Assembly (NCBI RefSeq): GCF_003387375.1 | Contig: NZ_QUNG01000004.1 | Coordinates: 186,001 to 250,000, forward strand | Source: Marinomonas pollencensis | Lineage (GTDB): Bacteria; Pseudomonadota; Gammaproteobacteria; Pseudomonadales; Marinomonadaceae | Reading direction: 5' to 3' | Length of the DNA stretch: 64,000 nucleotides | In this document: positions 25,656 through 35,281 of the stretch, in pieces | Position numbering within the stretch: position 1 is the stretch's first letter | Layout of the letters: each line of letters begins with the position of its first letter | Made by a program: the position numbers and the translations under genes | Notes under the pieces: generated by a model | What the model saw: only the letters and a program-made list of their open reading frames with translations | Told to the model about the DNA's origin: nothing | The model's database searches: none

Positions 25656-27500
25656 ATGCGCACATTGATTGTACTTGTTTTACTCTTGGTTAATAGCACA
25701 GCTTTTGCCTTTACTTTTGCCCCCACCAATAATTCGTTAGAGCCTAACTTTCTACCCGTTGAACAAGCTTTTAAAGTGTCTGTTGATGCACCTCAAAATG
25801 GTATAATCAAAGCACACTGGCTGATCCATGATGGTTATTATCTATACCAGAACCGCCTCTCTCTTTCTGGGCCACAAGCCGATAAACTGCATTTCGCGGC
25901 GCTGCCGAAAGGAGAAGACAAAACCGACAAATACTTCGGTGATGTCATTGTATACAAACACAACCTCTCGATTCCTATTTATTATGACATTACTTTGCCG
26001 GCGGGCACTAAAATCAAGGCCTCCTTACATTATCAAGGTTGTGCTGAAAAAGGCCTCTGCTACGCGCCACAAGTAGAGCCAATTGAATTTACCGTTCCGC
26101 CAGTAGAAAAAAAATTGAGCGCGCTAAACAGTGAGCAAACCAAACCTAGTATTGAGCACAAAACACCATCACCAGTGATCTCAAAAGCACCTGAGTTTTC
26201 CCCTTCTGAAGCGTCGTCTATTAGCCATTTACTAGCATCAAGCAGTCTGTGGACCGCCATTGCGGCACTCTTTGGCTTTGGGCTGCTACTCTCTCTCACA
26301 CCTTGCGTACTGCCTATGATCCCGATTGTCAGCGCCATCGTGGTAGGAACCCGTCGCTCTAAACTTGGTGCTTTTTACTATAGTGTCGTCTATGTCCTGG
26401 CTATGGCTTTGACTTACGGTGCCATTGGCGCTATTGCCGGTGTCTTTGGCACCCAACTCAATCTGCAAGCACAATTACAAAGCCCTATTTTACTGGGCAT
26501 TAGTGCGGCTCTCTTTATTGCGCTGGCGCTCGCCATGTTTGGTGTTTATGAATTGCGTCTGCCGCTATCTTGGCAAAACCGTTTACAGCAAAGCAGCAAC
26601 CCTGACACCACTTCAAGCATACGCACAACACTTCATACCTTTATTGCTGGAGTACTCGCCACACTCATCGTCTCACCTTGTGTTTCTGCGCCAGTGGCGG
26701 GGATATTGCTGTTCATTTCCAGCCAAGGAGATATCTGGTATGGCGCCCTCATGCTGTTTGTCATGGCTTTGGGAATGGGTATTCCGTTACTCTTAGTTGG
26801 CTTGTTCGGCCCCAAAGTATTGCCCAAAAACGGCCCCTGGCTGCACGACACAAAAGTCATCATGGGGTTTACCTTATTGGCGGTTTCAATATGGTTAGCG
26901 ACCCGCTGGCTACCCGCTATTACCCACCTCATTTTGTGGGCAGCCTTGGCCTTTGCGATTAGCGCTTACTTCTTGCATCGCGCCACGTCTTCATACTCCC
27001 ACCCTGTTCGCTGGTTTTGCGCCCTGTTTTTTGGTGTTATCGGAGCGTTTGAGCTCTACGGTGCAGCCAGTGGTGCGACCAACCCATTAAAGCCCATTGT
27101 CAATAATCAACAAGGCATACGCTCAGAATCAATTCCTTTATTTAAAACCACGATAAGCGGGCTAACAGAACTTCCTGCTCTATTGGCCAACCAAGACCCT
27201 CGTCCCATAATGCTAGACCTATATGCTGATTGGTGCATTAGCTGCAAAGTCATGGAAGAAGAAATTTTCAAAGCCGATGACGTTCGCCCTCTGATAGAGA
27301 AGGTGCAACTGGTTAGAGTCGACGTCACTAAAAACACACCTGAGAATAAAGCGTTAATGGCTAAGTTTGCTCTTTTTGGCCCACCATCCTTGGTTTTTTT
27401 AGACGCCCAAGGTAACGAACAAAAAGACTTAACATTGATTGGAGAGCCGACAAAGGCGGAAGTTTTAACGAGACTGCAGTTTTTCGTGAAAAACAATTAA
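25656..27500 (+). CDS. dsbD: Protein-disulfide reductase DsbD
   Basis: DsbD carries electrons from cytoplasmic thioredoxin across the inner membrane to periplasmic DsbC, DsbG and cytochrome c maturation proteins. All three modules are visible: a signal peptide (1-18); the periplasmic alpha domain with Cys129 and Cys135; the eight-helix beta domain with Cys217 (LTPCVLPMIP) and Cys342 (SPCVSAPVAG); and the thioredoxin-like gamma domain with WCISCK (Cys527, Cys530). Length (614 aa) is normal. It begins the block syntenic with Pseudomonas dsbD-accBC. Confidence 0.95.
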   Translation: MRTLIVLVLLLVNSTAFAFTFAPTNNSLEPNFLPVEQAFKVSVDAPQNGIIKAHWLIHDGYYLYQNRLSLSGPQADKLHFAALPKGEDKTDKYFGDVIVYKHNLSIPIYYDITLPAGTKIKASLHYQGCAEKGLCYAPQVEPIEFTVPPVEKKLSALNSEQTKPSIEHKTPSPVISKAPEFSPSEASSISHLLASSSLWTAIAALFGFGLLLSLTPCVLPMIPIVSAIVVGTRRSKLGAFYYSVVYVLAMALTYGAIGAIAGVFGTQLNLQAQLQSPILLGISAALFIALALAMFGVYELRLPLSWQNRLQQSSNPDTTSSIRTTLHTFIAGVLATLIVSPCVSAPVAGILLFISSQGDIWYGALMLFVMALGMGIPLLLVGLFGPKVLPKNGPWLHDTKVIMGFTLLAVSIWLATRWLPAITHLILWAALAFAISAYFLHRATSSYSHPVRWFCALFFGVIGAFELYGAASGATNPLKPIVNNQQGIRSESIPLFKTTISGLTELPALLANQDPRPIMLDLYADWCISCKVMEEEIFKADDVRPLIEKVQLVRVDVTKNTPENKALMAKFALFGPPSLVFLDAQGNEQKDLTLIGEPTKAEVLTRLQFFVKNN

Positions 27501-27732
27501 ATAAAACGAGGTAAAGTTTACCACTGATTAAATAACAACCTAAGCGAGCGATTTTTGGTTTTTTTACGTCATAACTGGACAATTTCACGGTTTTTAACGA
27601 TAATTTCTCGCCACATGACTCTGACCCTTTCCCTTTGGTCGTTTAATGTTAGCGAATTGCCAGGACGGCTGTTCTGCAATTTCTGCATTAAAAGATCTTT
27701 ATTTTTGCCAGAGCGTGCCGAATTAATAATGA

Positions 27733-27754
27733 TTAGTGTTTATAAAAACACTAA
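27733..27754 (+). promoter_or_regulatory. Palindrome in the accB leader
   Basis: TTAGTGTTT (27733-27741) and its exact complement (27746-27754) are separated by 4 nt, 29 bp before the accB start. It could be a protein operator or a small RNA hairpin in the leader. Transcription of accBC is feedback-controlled in E. coli, but I do not recognise this element as a known site. Confidence 0.4.
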
Positions 27755-27783
27755 ACAATTTTGACCGAAAGAAGAGAGTAACA

Positions 27784-28236
27784 ATGGATATTCGCAAAAT
27801 TAAAAAACTAATCGAGCTTCTAGAAGAATCTAATGTCTATGAGATTGAGATCAAAGAAGGCGAAGAAGCCGTTCGTATCAGTCGTGGCGGCGCACCTGTT
27901 GCAGTAGCACCACAAATGGTTGCGGCACCAGCAGCTCCTCAAGCGGCAGCGCCAGCAGCACCTGCTTCTTCTGCGGCACCAGCGGCAACACCAGAAATTG
28001 CTGGCCACACAGTAAATTCTCCAATGGTCGGAACTTACTACAAGTCTTCCGCTCCTGGCGCCAAACCTTTCATTGAAGTTGGTCAAAAAGTCAATGTTGG
28101 CGACACTATCTGTATCGTTGAAGCAATGAAAATGATGAACCAAATCGAAGCTGATAAGTCTGGTACTATTGCTGCCATCCTAGTAGAAGACGGCGAGCCA
28201 GTTGAATTTGATCAACCTCTCGTTTCCATCGTTTAA
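27784..28236 (+). CDS. accB: Biotin carboxyl carrier protein of acetyl-CoA carboxylase
   Basis: AccB carries the biotin that AccC carboxylates and AccA/AccD use to make malonyl-CoA for fatty acid synthesis. The start is ATG 27784 after a purine-rich ribosome site; the frame is open a further 16 codons upstream but that part is leader. The protein is 150 aa: an N-terminal region, an Ala/Pro-rich hinge (residues 37-70), and the biotinyl domain with the EAMKM motif (biotin on Lys116) plus a thumb-like insert (SSAPGAKPF). It is cotranscribed with accC, 21 bp downstream. Confidence 0.96.
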   Translation: MDIRKIKKLIELLEESNVYEIEIKEGEEAVRISRGGAPVAVAPQMVAAPAAPQAAAPAAPASSAAPAATPEIAGHTVNSPMVGTYYKSSAPGAKPFIEVGQKVNVGDTICIVEAMKMMNQIEADKSGTIAAILVEDGEPVEFDQPLVSIV

Positions 28237-28257
28237 TCAACAGCAATAGGTTTCATC

Positions 28258-29598
28258 ATGCTCGATAAGGTATTGATTGCAAACCGAGGCGAAATCGCGC
28301 TACGTATTTTACGTGCGTGTAAAGAACTCGGTATCAAAACCGTTGCGGTTCACTCTAAGATTGACCGCGACCTACTTCATGTTCGCCTAGCAGACGAATC
28401 CATCTGTATCGGACCAAACCCTTCAGCACAAAGCTATCTGAACATTCCTGCTATCATCAGTGCAGCAGAATTGACAGACACTTCTGGTATCCACCCAGGC
28501 TATGGTTTCTTGGCTGAAAATGCAGATTTTGCTGAGCAAGTAGAACGCTCTGGCTTCGCCTTCATCGGCCCTAAAGCAGAAACAATCCGCCTTATGGGCG
28601 ATAAAGTATCTGCCATTAAAGCAATGAAAGAAGCGGGGGTTCCTACCGTTCCTGGCTCTAACGGCCCAGTGCCAGAAGACCACGAAGAATGTATCCGTAT
28701 TGCCCGTGAAATCGGCTTCCCAGTTATCATCAAAGCCGCTGCAGGTGGTGGTGGTCGTGGTATGCGCGTTGTTCACAACGAAGGCAGCCTACTGAAGTCC
28801 ATCAGTGTTACCCAATCTGAAGCAGGCTCTTACTTCGGTGACAGCACGGTTTACATGGAGAAATTCCTACAAAACCCACGTCACGTAGAAGTTCAAGTAC
28901 TGGCTGACGGCCAAGGTAATGCAGTACACCTATACGACCGTGACTGTTCTTTGCAACGTCGCCATCAAAAAGTATTGGAAGAAGCACCAGCACCCATGCT
29001 GGACGAAGAATCTCGTCAGGCTTGTTTGCAAGCGTGTGTTGATGCTTGTATCAAGATCAACTACCGCGGCGCTGGTACGTTTGAATTCCTATACGAAGAT
29101 GGTCACTTCTACTTCATCGAAATGAACACTCGTGTACAAGTAGAACACCCTGTTACAGAAATGGTAACTGGCGTTGACATCGTTAAAGAACAGCTTCGTA
29201 TTGCCAGCGGTTTGCCTTTGTCTCTTAAACAAGAAGACATCAAGCTGAACGGCCATGCGGTAGAAGCTCGTATTAACGCAGAAGACCCGAAAACCTTTAT
29301 GCCAAGCCCAGGTAAAGTGAACTACTTCCATGCCCCTGGCGGTAATGGTGTACGCGTTGACTCTCACCTATACAGTGGCTACTCAGTACCCCCTACGTAC
29401 GACTCCATGATTGCCAAAATCATCTGTCATGCGCCGGATCGTACTATGGCTCTGAAACGCCTTTCTGGTGCACTTGATGAAACCTTCATCGATGGCATTA
29501 AGAGCAACATTGATCTGCAAAAAGACCTCACAAACGATGCGAGCTTTATTGCCGGCGGTGTTAACATCCATTATTTGGAGAAGAAGCTCGGCCTTTAA
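28258..29598 (+). CDS. accC: Biotin carboxylase of acetyl-CoA carboxylase
   Basis: AccC uses ATP and bicarbonate to carboxylate the biotin on AccB. It is a 446-residue ATP-grasp enzyme of standard length, with the N-terminal [20 protein letters not shown], the glycine-rich [16 protein letters not shown] loop, and the active-site [16 protein letters not shown] segment. Coding bias here is strong, as expected of a highly expressed gene. Confidence 0.97.
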   Translation: MLDKVLIANRGEIALRILRACKELGIKTVAVHSKIDRDLLHVRLADESICIGPNPSAQSYLNIPAIISAAELTDTSGIHPGYGFLAENADFAEQVERSGFAFIGPKAETIRLMGDKVSAIKAMKEAGVPTVPGSNGPVPEDHEECIRIAREIGFPVIIKAAAGGGGRGMRVVHNEGSLLKSISVTQSEAGSYFGDSTVYMEKFLQNPRHVEVQVLADGQGNAVHLYDRDCSLQRRHQKVLEEAPAPMLDEESRQACLQACVDACIKINYRGAGTFEFLYEDGHFYFIEMNTRVQVEHPVTEMVTGVDIVKEQLRIASGLPLSLKQEDIKLNGHAVEARINAEDPKTFMPSPGKVNYFHAPGGNGVRVDSHLYSGYSVPPTYDSMIAKIICHAPDRTMALKRLSGALDETFIDGIKSNIDLQKDLTNDASFIAGGVNIHYLEKKLGL

Positions 29599-29612
29599 TC
29601 GCTGATGCTTTT

Positions 29613-29650
29613 ACCCCTAGCGACCGTAAAAATCGCTAGGGGTTATCATT
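29613..29650 (+). terminator. Terminator after accBC
   Basis: ACCCCTAGCGA (29613-29623) pairs perfectly with 29633-29643 around a 9-nt loop, 15 bp past the accC stop, followed by a T-rich stretch. It separates accBC from prmA. Confidence 0.7.
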
Positions 29651-29719
29651 TTCTACTCGCGAACCTTCCCCAGCTTCGTTATCCTATCCCTTGCTTGTTT
29701 ATATTTCGGATTCTGTTTT

Positions 29720-30613
29720 ATGCCTTGGCTTCAAATACGTTTAAACACTACCCCTGAGCACGTCCCTGCCTTTGAAGATACTCTGCTAGATTGCGGCGCT
29801 ATCGTGGTCACCTTTGAAGACGTGCACGACGATCCAGTTTATGAACCAGACCTAAACACTACTCCACTATGGAAGCACACCAAGGTCACTGGTTTATTTG
29901 AAGCGGATGCTGATCTTGAGCACATTCGTCCCGCGGTTGAACATAAAGCCGCTGCATTAGGCGATGCCGACTCTCTTGAACTAAAAATCGAAATCGTAGA
30001 AGACAAAGATTGGGAACGGGAGTGGATGGACAGCTACCACCCGATTCAATTTGGCGAACGCCTGTGGGTATGCCCAAGCTGGCGCGAAGTACCGGACGAA
30101 AACGCCATCACACTAATGCTCGACCCAGGTTTGGCATTTGGTACTGGCACCCACCCAACGACAGCGCTCTGCTTACAATGGCTCGACAGCATAGACTGTC
30201 AAAACAAGACCATCATTGATTATGGCTGTGGCTCTGGCATTCTAGGCATTGCAGGTTTATTACTGGGCGCCAATAACATGGTGGGTATCGATATTGACCC
30301 GCAAGCCGTTCAAGCCACACAAGCCAATGCTGAACGTAACAATATCGACCCTGCACGCATTGAAGTTAAGCTGCCGCCGTATGAATCTGACTTACAAGCG
30401 GATATTGTCGTTGCTAATATTTTAGCTGGCCCACTTGCTCAATTGGCTCCAACCATTACAGCCTTGGTAAAAACGGGCGGTAAGTTGGCATTGTCTGGTA
30501 TTTTGGCCAATCAAGCACAAGAGGTCATCGAGGCGTATCAAGAATGGTTTACCATTGAATCCATCACCGAAAAAGAAGAGTGGGTACGCATTGTTGGCGT
30601 TAAAAACGCATAA
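29720..30613 (+). CDS. prmA: Ribosomal protein L11 methyltransferase
   Basis: PrmA trimethylates ribosomal protein L11 using S-adenosylmethionine. The 297-aa protein has the N-terminal L11-binding domain (MPWLQIRLNTTPEHVPAFED) and a class I methyltransferase domain with IIDYGCGSGILGIAG (motif I) and DIVVANILAGPL (motif IV). It follows the accBC terminator and precedes the DUF3426 gene, the order seen in pseudomonads. Confidence 0.95.
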   Translation: MPWLQIRLNTTPEHVPAFEDTLLDCGAIVVTFEDVHDDPVYEPDLNTTPLWKHTKVTGLFEADADLEHIRPAVEHKAAALGDADSLELKIEIVEDKDWEREWMDSYHPIQFGERLWVCPSWREVPDENAITLMLDPGLAFGTGTHPTTALCLQWLDSIDCQNKTIIDYGCGSGILGIAGLLLGANNMVGIDIDPQAVQATQANAERNNIDPARIEVKLPPYESDLQADIVVANILAGPLAQLAPTITALVKTGGKLALSGILANQAQEVIEAYQEWFTIESITEKEEWVRIVGVKNA

Positions 30614-30660
30614 AACGACACCGTAATTTGTGAAAGTTCGATAAGGAAGGCCGTAACGCA

Positions 30661-31986
30661 ATGACCGATAGTTTAATTACTCGTTGTCCTAAATGTTCCA
30701 CTGCATTTCGTGTAACCGAAGATGTATTGAACATGGCAAAAGGAAAAGTGCGTTGCGGCCAATGCTTTCATATTTTTGACGCCATGGAAGCCAGCAACAC
30801 CCCCTTATCGACCACTCCTACACCACCCGTAAGTGACAATACACCAGATAACAACACCTATAGCACAGCCCCTGCTGAGCCGACATCAAACGAGCCAGCA
30901 TCAAACGAGCCAACACCTCAGAACAAAAGCATGTTATTTACTTCTGCGGATGATGAGCCCGTCAACCCAGAATGGCTAAAGACGCTCTTTGATGAAAATG
31001 ATTTAGCCCCAGGCACACCAGACGACCCGCTATTTGATACACCGGCACAGCCTGTCTCAGCGCCCTCTCACAGCTCATCCAATGAAAGCCCTCAGCCTCA
31101 TGTTAACTCAGGGACGCACAAGGATGAGCAAGTTAAAAAGAATCCTCCTAACGGCGTAAAAAGACCAACCCACAATGGCGATGAACCAGCCCCTTGGGAA
31201 TTAGAACTGGCAGAAGTAGAGGCCGCCTTAAGCGCCTCACCCAAGCCTCAGCCTATTAAAAAAGAAACCATTGAACACTTTGTGTCACCCCCGAAAAACA
31301 CAGATTCAGAGCCTGAATCAAAAGAACCAGAGCCTGACTATATGGTCGCACTGCACTCGCTGGCACAAAATGCCGCTGAGGTAGAGTCTCCGAACCGAGT
31401 CACTCAACAAAACAGCGCACTGAACCAAATATCCAGCCAAGAGTATTTAGCCCCCTTGATTGGTGAGTATGAAAAAGAGCAAAAAAACCACAAAAAACCG
31501 CGCACCTTGTTGTGGTTTTTAGCTGCGTTAATGGCGCTTTTTGCTCTTTTGTATCAACTCACTGGGCACTTCTTTGTGCAAGGCAGCCAATCAGAAAACT
31601 TCCGCGTTTTCTACCGTACCTTTTGCACCTATACTGGCTGTACATTACCGACTTTTGTGGACATTCATGCCATCAGCATTCAACACGTACGTATTCAGAG
31701 CCACCCGACACAAACGAATGCACTGTTAGTCAACGCCATCATTACCAACACCAGCCGCTACGCTCAACCTATGCCTAAGATCGCTCTGGAGTTTTTTGAC
31801 CTTAATGGCGCTCCGGTCGCGGCTCGCCTCTTTGCCCCCAAAAACTACTTAGACAAAGACTTCTTAGACATCACCTATATGCCACCAAACACGCCAATCC
31901 ACTTGGTTATTCCAATCCGCGACCCCGGCGCAAGAGCGGTTACTCACCAGCTGCGCGTTTTCCCAGCTGAGACTCGTTCATACTAA
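30661..31986 (+). CDS. Zinc-ribbon and DUF3426 membrane protein
   Basis: A 441-residue protein of unknown role that is widely found between prmA and dusB. The N-terminal MJ0042-type zinc ribbon has Cys9-x-x-Cys12 and Cys32-x-x-Cys35. A long Pro/Ser/Thr/Glu-rich disordered region (residues 45-275) follows, then one membrane helix (about 281-300) and a C-terminal DUF3426 domain (320-441) on the other side of the membrane. The disordered part includes a short repeated TSNEPASNEP unit. Topology suggests a cytoplasmic zinc finger tethered to a periplasmic domain. Confidence 0.85.
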   Translation: MTDSLITRCPKCSTAFRVTEDVLNMAKGKVRCGQCFHIFDAMEASNTPLSTTPTPPVSDNTPDNNTYSTAPAEPTSNEPASNEPTPQNKSMLFTSADDEPVNPEWLKTLFDENDLAPGTPDDPLFDTPAQPVSAPSHSSSNESPQPHVNSGTHKDEQVKKNPPNGVKRPTHNGDEPAPWELELAEVEAALSASPKPQPIKKETIEHFVSPPKNTDSEPESKEPEPDYMVALHSLAQNAAEVESPNRVTQQNSALNQISSQEYLAPLIGEYEKEQKNHKKPRTLLWFLAALMALFALLYQLTGHFFVQGSQSENFRVFYRTFCTYTGCTLPTFVDIHAISIQHVRIQSHPTQTNALLVNAIITNTSRYAQPMPKIALEFFDLNGAPVAARLFAPKNYLDKDFLDITYMPPNTPIHLVIPIRDPGARAVTHQLRVFPAETRSY

Positions 31987-32017
31987 TTTAGGGTTATTTT
32001 GGGCCTGCGACAAAATA

Positions 32018-32045
32018 AGCACAAAATTTAGCCAATTTTTGTGCT
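32018..32045. other. Imperfect hairpin between the DUF3426 gene and dusB
   Basis: AGCACAAAATT at 32018 pairs with AATTTTTGTGCT ending at 32045, with one bulged base. It lies about 100 bp before dusB; no T-tract follows, so its role as a terminator is doubtful. Confidence 0.3.
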
Positions 32046-32141
32046 GTCAAGACTTCAAAAATGCCGATTGACTAGGTATTATGCACGCCCGCTCGACATT
32101 GTCGCCGATCTTTAACATCCGATTCAGTATTCAGGAACAAC

Positions 32142-33131
32142 ATGGCATTTGCTATTGGCTCATATTGCGTTGACAAACCCGTTATTCTTGCCCCTATGGC
32201 AGGTGTAACAGATTTGCCTTTTCGCCGTCTTTGCCATGATCAAGGTGCCGGTTTGGTCGTCTCAGAAATGGTAACGTCCGACGTTCGTCTATGGAACTCA
32301 ACCAAGAGTCGCCATCGTTTAATTCACGATGCCGAAGTCTCTCCGAGATCCGTACAAATTGCTGGTGGTGACCCACAAATGATGGCAGAAGCGGCTCAAC
32401 AAAACGTTGAGCTTGGCGCGCAAATCATTGATATCAATATGGGCTGCCCAGCAAAAAAAGTATGCAATAAAGCGGCAGGCTCAGCCCTGTTAAAAGACGA
32501 AGTGTTGGTTCGAGAAATACTAGAATCGGTAGTAAATAGTGTGTCGGTTCCTGTTACATTGAAAATCCGAACAGGATGGAGTTTAGACCAGAAAAACGGT
32601 GTTACCATTGCCAAGATGGCAGAAGACATTGGCATTAAAGCGTTAGCCGTTCACGGAAGAACTCGTGAATGCAAATTTAAAGGCCAAGTCGAATATGACA
32701 CCATCGCCAGCATTAAACAGCAACTCACTATTCCAGTGTTTGCTAATGGCGATATCAAGGACGCTAAGAGCGCCAAAGCTGTTATGGATTACACCAAAGC
32801 AGATGGCGTGATGATTGGTCGAGCCGCACAAGGACGACCATGGATTTTTCGGGAAATAAACCACTATTTACAAACCAATGAGCTGTTAGCACCTCCTTCT
32901 CTTCTAGAAGTGCAACAGTTAGTGATCAGTCATGTTAAGGCTCTTCACCAATTTTATGGTGATTACCTAGGTGTGCGCATTGCACGCAAACACGTTGGCT
33001 GGTACCTGCAAACGTTGGCGGACAAAACACAATTTCGTAGCCTATTTAACCGTATTGATAATACGCAAGAACAGCTCGATCAATTGAACGAATTTTTTGT
33101 TTGTCATATGACAAACGAACCTTGTACTTAA
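32142..33131 (+). CDS. dusB: tRNA-dihydrouridine synthase B
   Basis: DusB is an FMN enzyme that reduces specific uridines in the tRNA D-loop. The 329-aa protein shows the FMN-binding LAPMAGVTDLPFR, the catalytic-Cys region DINMGCPAKKV (Cys102), and GDIKDAKSA and DGVMIGRAAQGRPW in the barrel end. It forms the conserved dusB-fis operon, with fis starting about 100 bp on. Confidence 0.95.
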   Translation: MAFAIGSYCVDKPVILAPMAGVTDLPFRRLCHDQGAGLVVSEMVTSDVRLWNSTKSRHRLIHDAEVSPRSVQIAGGDPQMMAEAAQQNVELGAQIIDINMGCPAKKVCNKAAGSALLKDEVLVREILESVVNSVSVPVTLKIRTGWSLDQKNGVTIAKMAEDIGIKALAVHGRTRECKFKGQVEYDTIASIKQQLTIPVFANGDIKDAKSAKAVMDYTKADGVMIGRAAQGRPWIFREINHYLQTNELLAPPSLLEVQQLVISHVKALHQFYGDYLGVRIARKHVGWYLQTLADKTQFRSLFNRIDNTQEQLDQLNEFFVCHMTNEPCT

Positions 33132-33230
33132 TAGACAAAGATTTCATAGGCGCGACTGATATATTATCTGCCGTGGTCTATGCTCAATGACTATTACTAA
33201 ATGGTTAGCTTTAAACTAGAAGGTTATTCT

Positions 33231-33509
33231 GTGGTAGAACAAACTCATACTCAAACGTTTCAAGCTGCTTCTTCAGAGCAGTCACAAACTCTTCGTGACA
33301 ATGTTGAAAAAGCACTGCAAAACTATTTCGCTCACTTGGATGGGCAACCTGTGACTGACTTGTATCAGTTGGTCTTAGCCGAGGTTGAGGCACCTCTGCT
33401 AGAGTCTGTCATGAGCTACACAAAAGACAATCAGACAAAGGCGTCAACTATCCTTGGCTTAAACCGAGGCACGTTGCGCAAAAAGTTAAAGCAGTACGGC
33501 ATGCTTTAA
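33231..33509 (+). CDS. fis: Nucleoid protein Fis
   Basis: Fis is the growth-phase-dependent nucleoid and rRNA activator protein. The C-terminal half ([24 protein letters not shown] region and [16 protein letters not shown]) is nearly that of E. coli Fis, including the helix-turn-helix. I prefer the GTG start at 33231, giving 92 aa, because AGAAGG lies 6 bp before it; an in-frame ATG at 33201 has no ribosome site and would make it 102 aa. In enterics fis is cotranscribed with dusB from a promoter upstream of dusB. Confidence 0.92.
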   Translation: MVEQTHTQTFQAASSEQSQTLRDNVEKALQNYFAHLDGQPVTDLYQLVLAEVEAPLLESVMSYTKDNQTKASTILGLNRGTLRKKLKQYGML

Positions 33510-33517
33510 CCATTGAG

Positions 33518-33542
33518 AAAAGGGCGATTTCGCCCTTTTTTC
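33518..33542 (+). terminator. Terminator after fis
   Basis: AAAAGGGCGA (33518-33527) pairs with 33530-33539 and the stem runs into a T-run. It is a strong intrinsic terminator 8 bp past the fis stop, ending the dusB-fis operon. Confidence 0.9.
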
Positions 33543-33592
33543 GTTTTACCTTCCCCTTGTTTATTTAGCGTTAATCAATTGCGAGAACCACA

Positions 33593-35170
33593 ATGGCAAA
33601 TCACACTACTGTTACTCCAATCAAACGAGCTCTAATCAGCGTTTCCGACAAAACAGGCATTGTCGAATTCGCACGCGAACTGACTGCACAGGGCGTCGAA
33701 ATTCTTTCTACTGGTGGTACTTACCGCTTACTACTTGATAATCAAGTAGCAGCGACCGAAGTATCTGATTACACCGGCTTCCCAGAAATGATGGATGGCC
33801 GTGTGAAGACCTTGCACCCAAAAGTGCATGGCGGCATTCTTGGTCGTCGTGACATCGACGGCGCGATCATGAAAGAACACGGCATCGACGAAATCGACAT
33901 GGTAGTAGTAAACCTATACCCATTCGAAGCGACCATCGAACGTCCTGACTGCGATCTACCAATGGCCATTGAAAACATCGACATCGGTGGCCCAACTATG
34001 GTTCGCTCTGCAGCGAAAAACCATAAAGACGTAGCGATTGTTGTTTCTCCAGCAAGCTACGATGCTCTACTGGCGTCATTAAAAACAGACGGTGGCCTAA
34101 CCTACGAACAACGCTTTGATCTTGCGGTACAAGCGTTTGAACACACATCTCATTACGATGGCGCAATTGCTAACTTCCTAGGCAAAAAAGTCGCCGGTGG
34201 CAGTGAAGATTTCGCTCGTACCTTTAACTTGCAGTTCAACAAGCAAGAAGAAATGCGCTACGGCGAGAACCCACATCAAAAAGCGGCGTTCTATGTAGAA
34301 GCGAATCCAAAAGAAGCGTCCATCAGCACAGCGAAACAGATTCAAGGTAAAGCCTTGTCTTACAACAACATCGCCGATACAGATGCCGCTCTAGAATGCG
34401 TTAAAAGCTTCGACAAGCCAGCCTGCGTTATCGTTAAGCACGCTAACCCTTGTGGCGTGGCAACAGCTGACAATCAACTGGCGGCTTACGACCTTGCTTT
34501 CCAAACTGACCCAACGTCTGCCTTTGGTGGCATCATCGCCTTTAACCAAGAATTAGACGCCGACACAGCGCAAGCCATTGTCGATCGTCAATTCGTTGAA
34601 GTCATCATTGCCCCAAGCGTCAGCCAAGCAGCAGCCGATATCGTTGCAACTAAGCAAAACGTACGCTTGCTAGAATGTGGCCAATGGTCAGCTGACAAAC
34701 CTGCTGCGCTAGATTACAAACGCGTAAACGGTGGTCTATTGGTTCAAGACCGTGACGACGGCGCCATCACTTTAGATGACCTTAAAGTGGTATCAAAACG
34801 CCAGCCAAGTGAAGCGGAATTGAATGACCTATTGTTCGCATGGAAAGTGGCTAAGTTTGTTAAGTCTAATGCCATTGTTTATGCTAAAGCTGAGCAAACT
34901 ATCGGTGTGGGCGCAGGCCAAATGAGCCGCGTTTACAGCGCCAAAATCGCTGGTATTAAAGCCGCGGATGAGAACCTAGAAGTGGTTGGCTCTGTAATGG
35001 CCTCTGATGCGTTCTTCCCATTCCGCGATGGTATTGATGCGGCGGCGCAAGCAGGCATTACCGCAGTAATTCAACCAGGTGGCTCTATGCGTGATGCAGA
35101 AGTCATCGCAGCAGCAGACGAAGCTGGCATGGCAATGGTCTTCACTGGCATGCGCCACTTCCGCCACTAA
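33593..35170 (+). CDS. purH: Bifunctional AICAR transformylase / IMP cyclohydrolase
   Basis: PurH catalyses the last two steps of IMP synthesis. The 525-aa protein has the N-terminal IMP cyclohydrolase domain ([29 protein letters not shown]) and the C-terminal transformylase domain ([31 protein letters not shown]). Both are full length. The start has a GAGAACCACA leader without a strong ribosome site. purD follows 111 bp downstream with the same orientation. Confidence 0.97.
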   Translation: MANHTTVTPIKRALISVSDKTGIVEFARELTAQGVEILSTGGTYRLLLDNQVAATEVSDYTGFPEMMDGRVKTLHPKVHGGILGRRDIDGAIMKEHGIDEIDMVVVNLYPFEATIERPDCDLPMAIENIDIGGPTMVRSAAKNHKDVAIVVSPASYDALLASLKTDGGLTYEQRFDLAVQAFEHTSHYDGAIANFLGKKVAGGSEDFARTFNLQFNKQEEMRYGENPHQKAAFYVEANPKEASISTAKQIQGKALSYNNIADTDAALECVKSFDKPACVIVKHANPCGVATADNQLAAYDLAFQTDPTSAFGGIIAFNQELDADTAQAIVDRQFVEVIIAPSVSQAAADIVATKQNVRLLECGQWSADKPAALDYKRVNGGLLVQDRDDGAITLDDLKVVSKRQPSEAELNDLLFAWKVAKFVKSNAIVYAKAEQTIGVGAGQMSRVYSAKIAGIKAADENLEVVGSVMASDAFFPFRDGIDAAAQAGITAVIQPGGSMRDAEVIAAADEAGMAMVFTGMRHFRH

Positions 35171-35281
35171 TCCGGTCACGTTTAAAAACGTACCACTAAA
35201 CAGCCGTCACTCTAGCAGTGTCACTATTTAGCGATTTGCCAGTGGAGTCACCCACTGGCTTATATTAGAAAGGATATAAGA

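Noticed and set aside
27820..28143. Antisense ORF across accB and similar long antisense frames over accC, purD and dsbD
   Set aside because: They mirror highly biased codon use of strongly expressed genes and have no start signals or recognisable domains.
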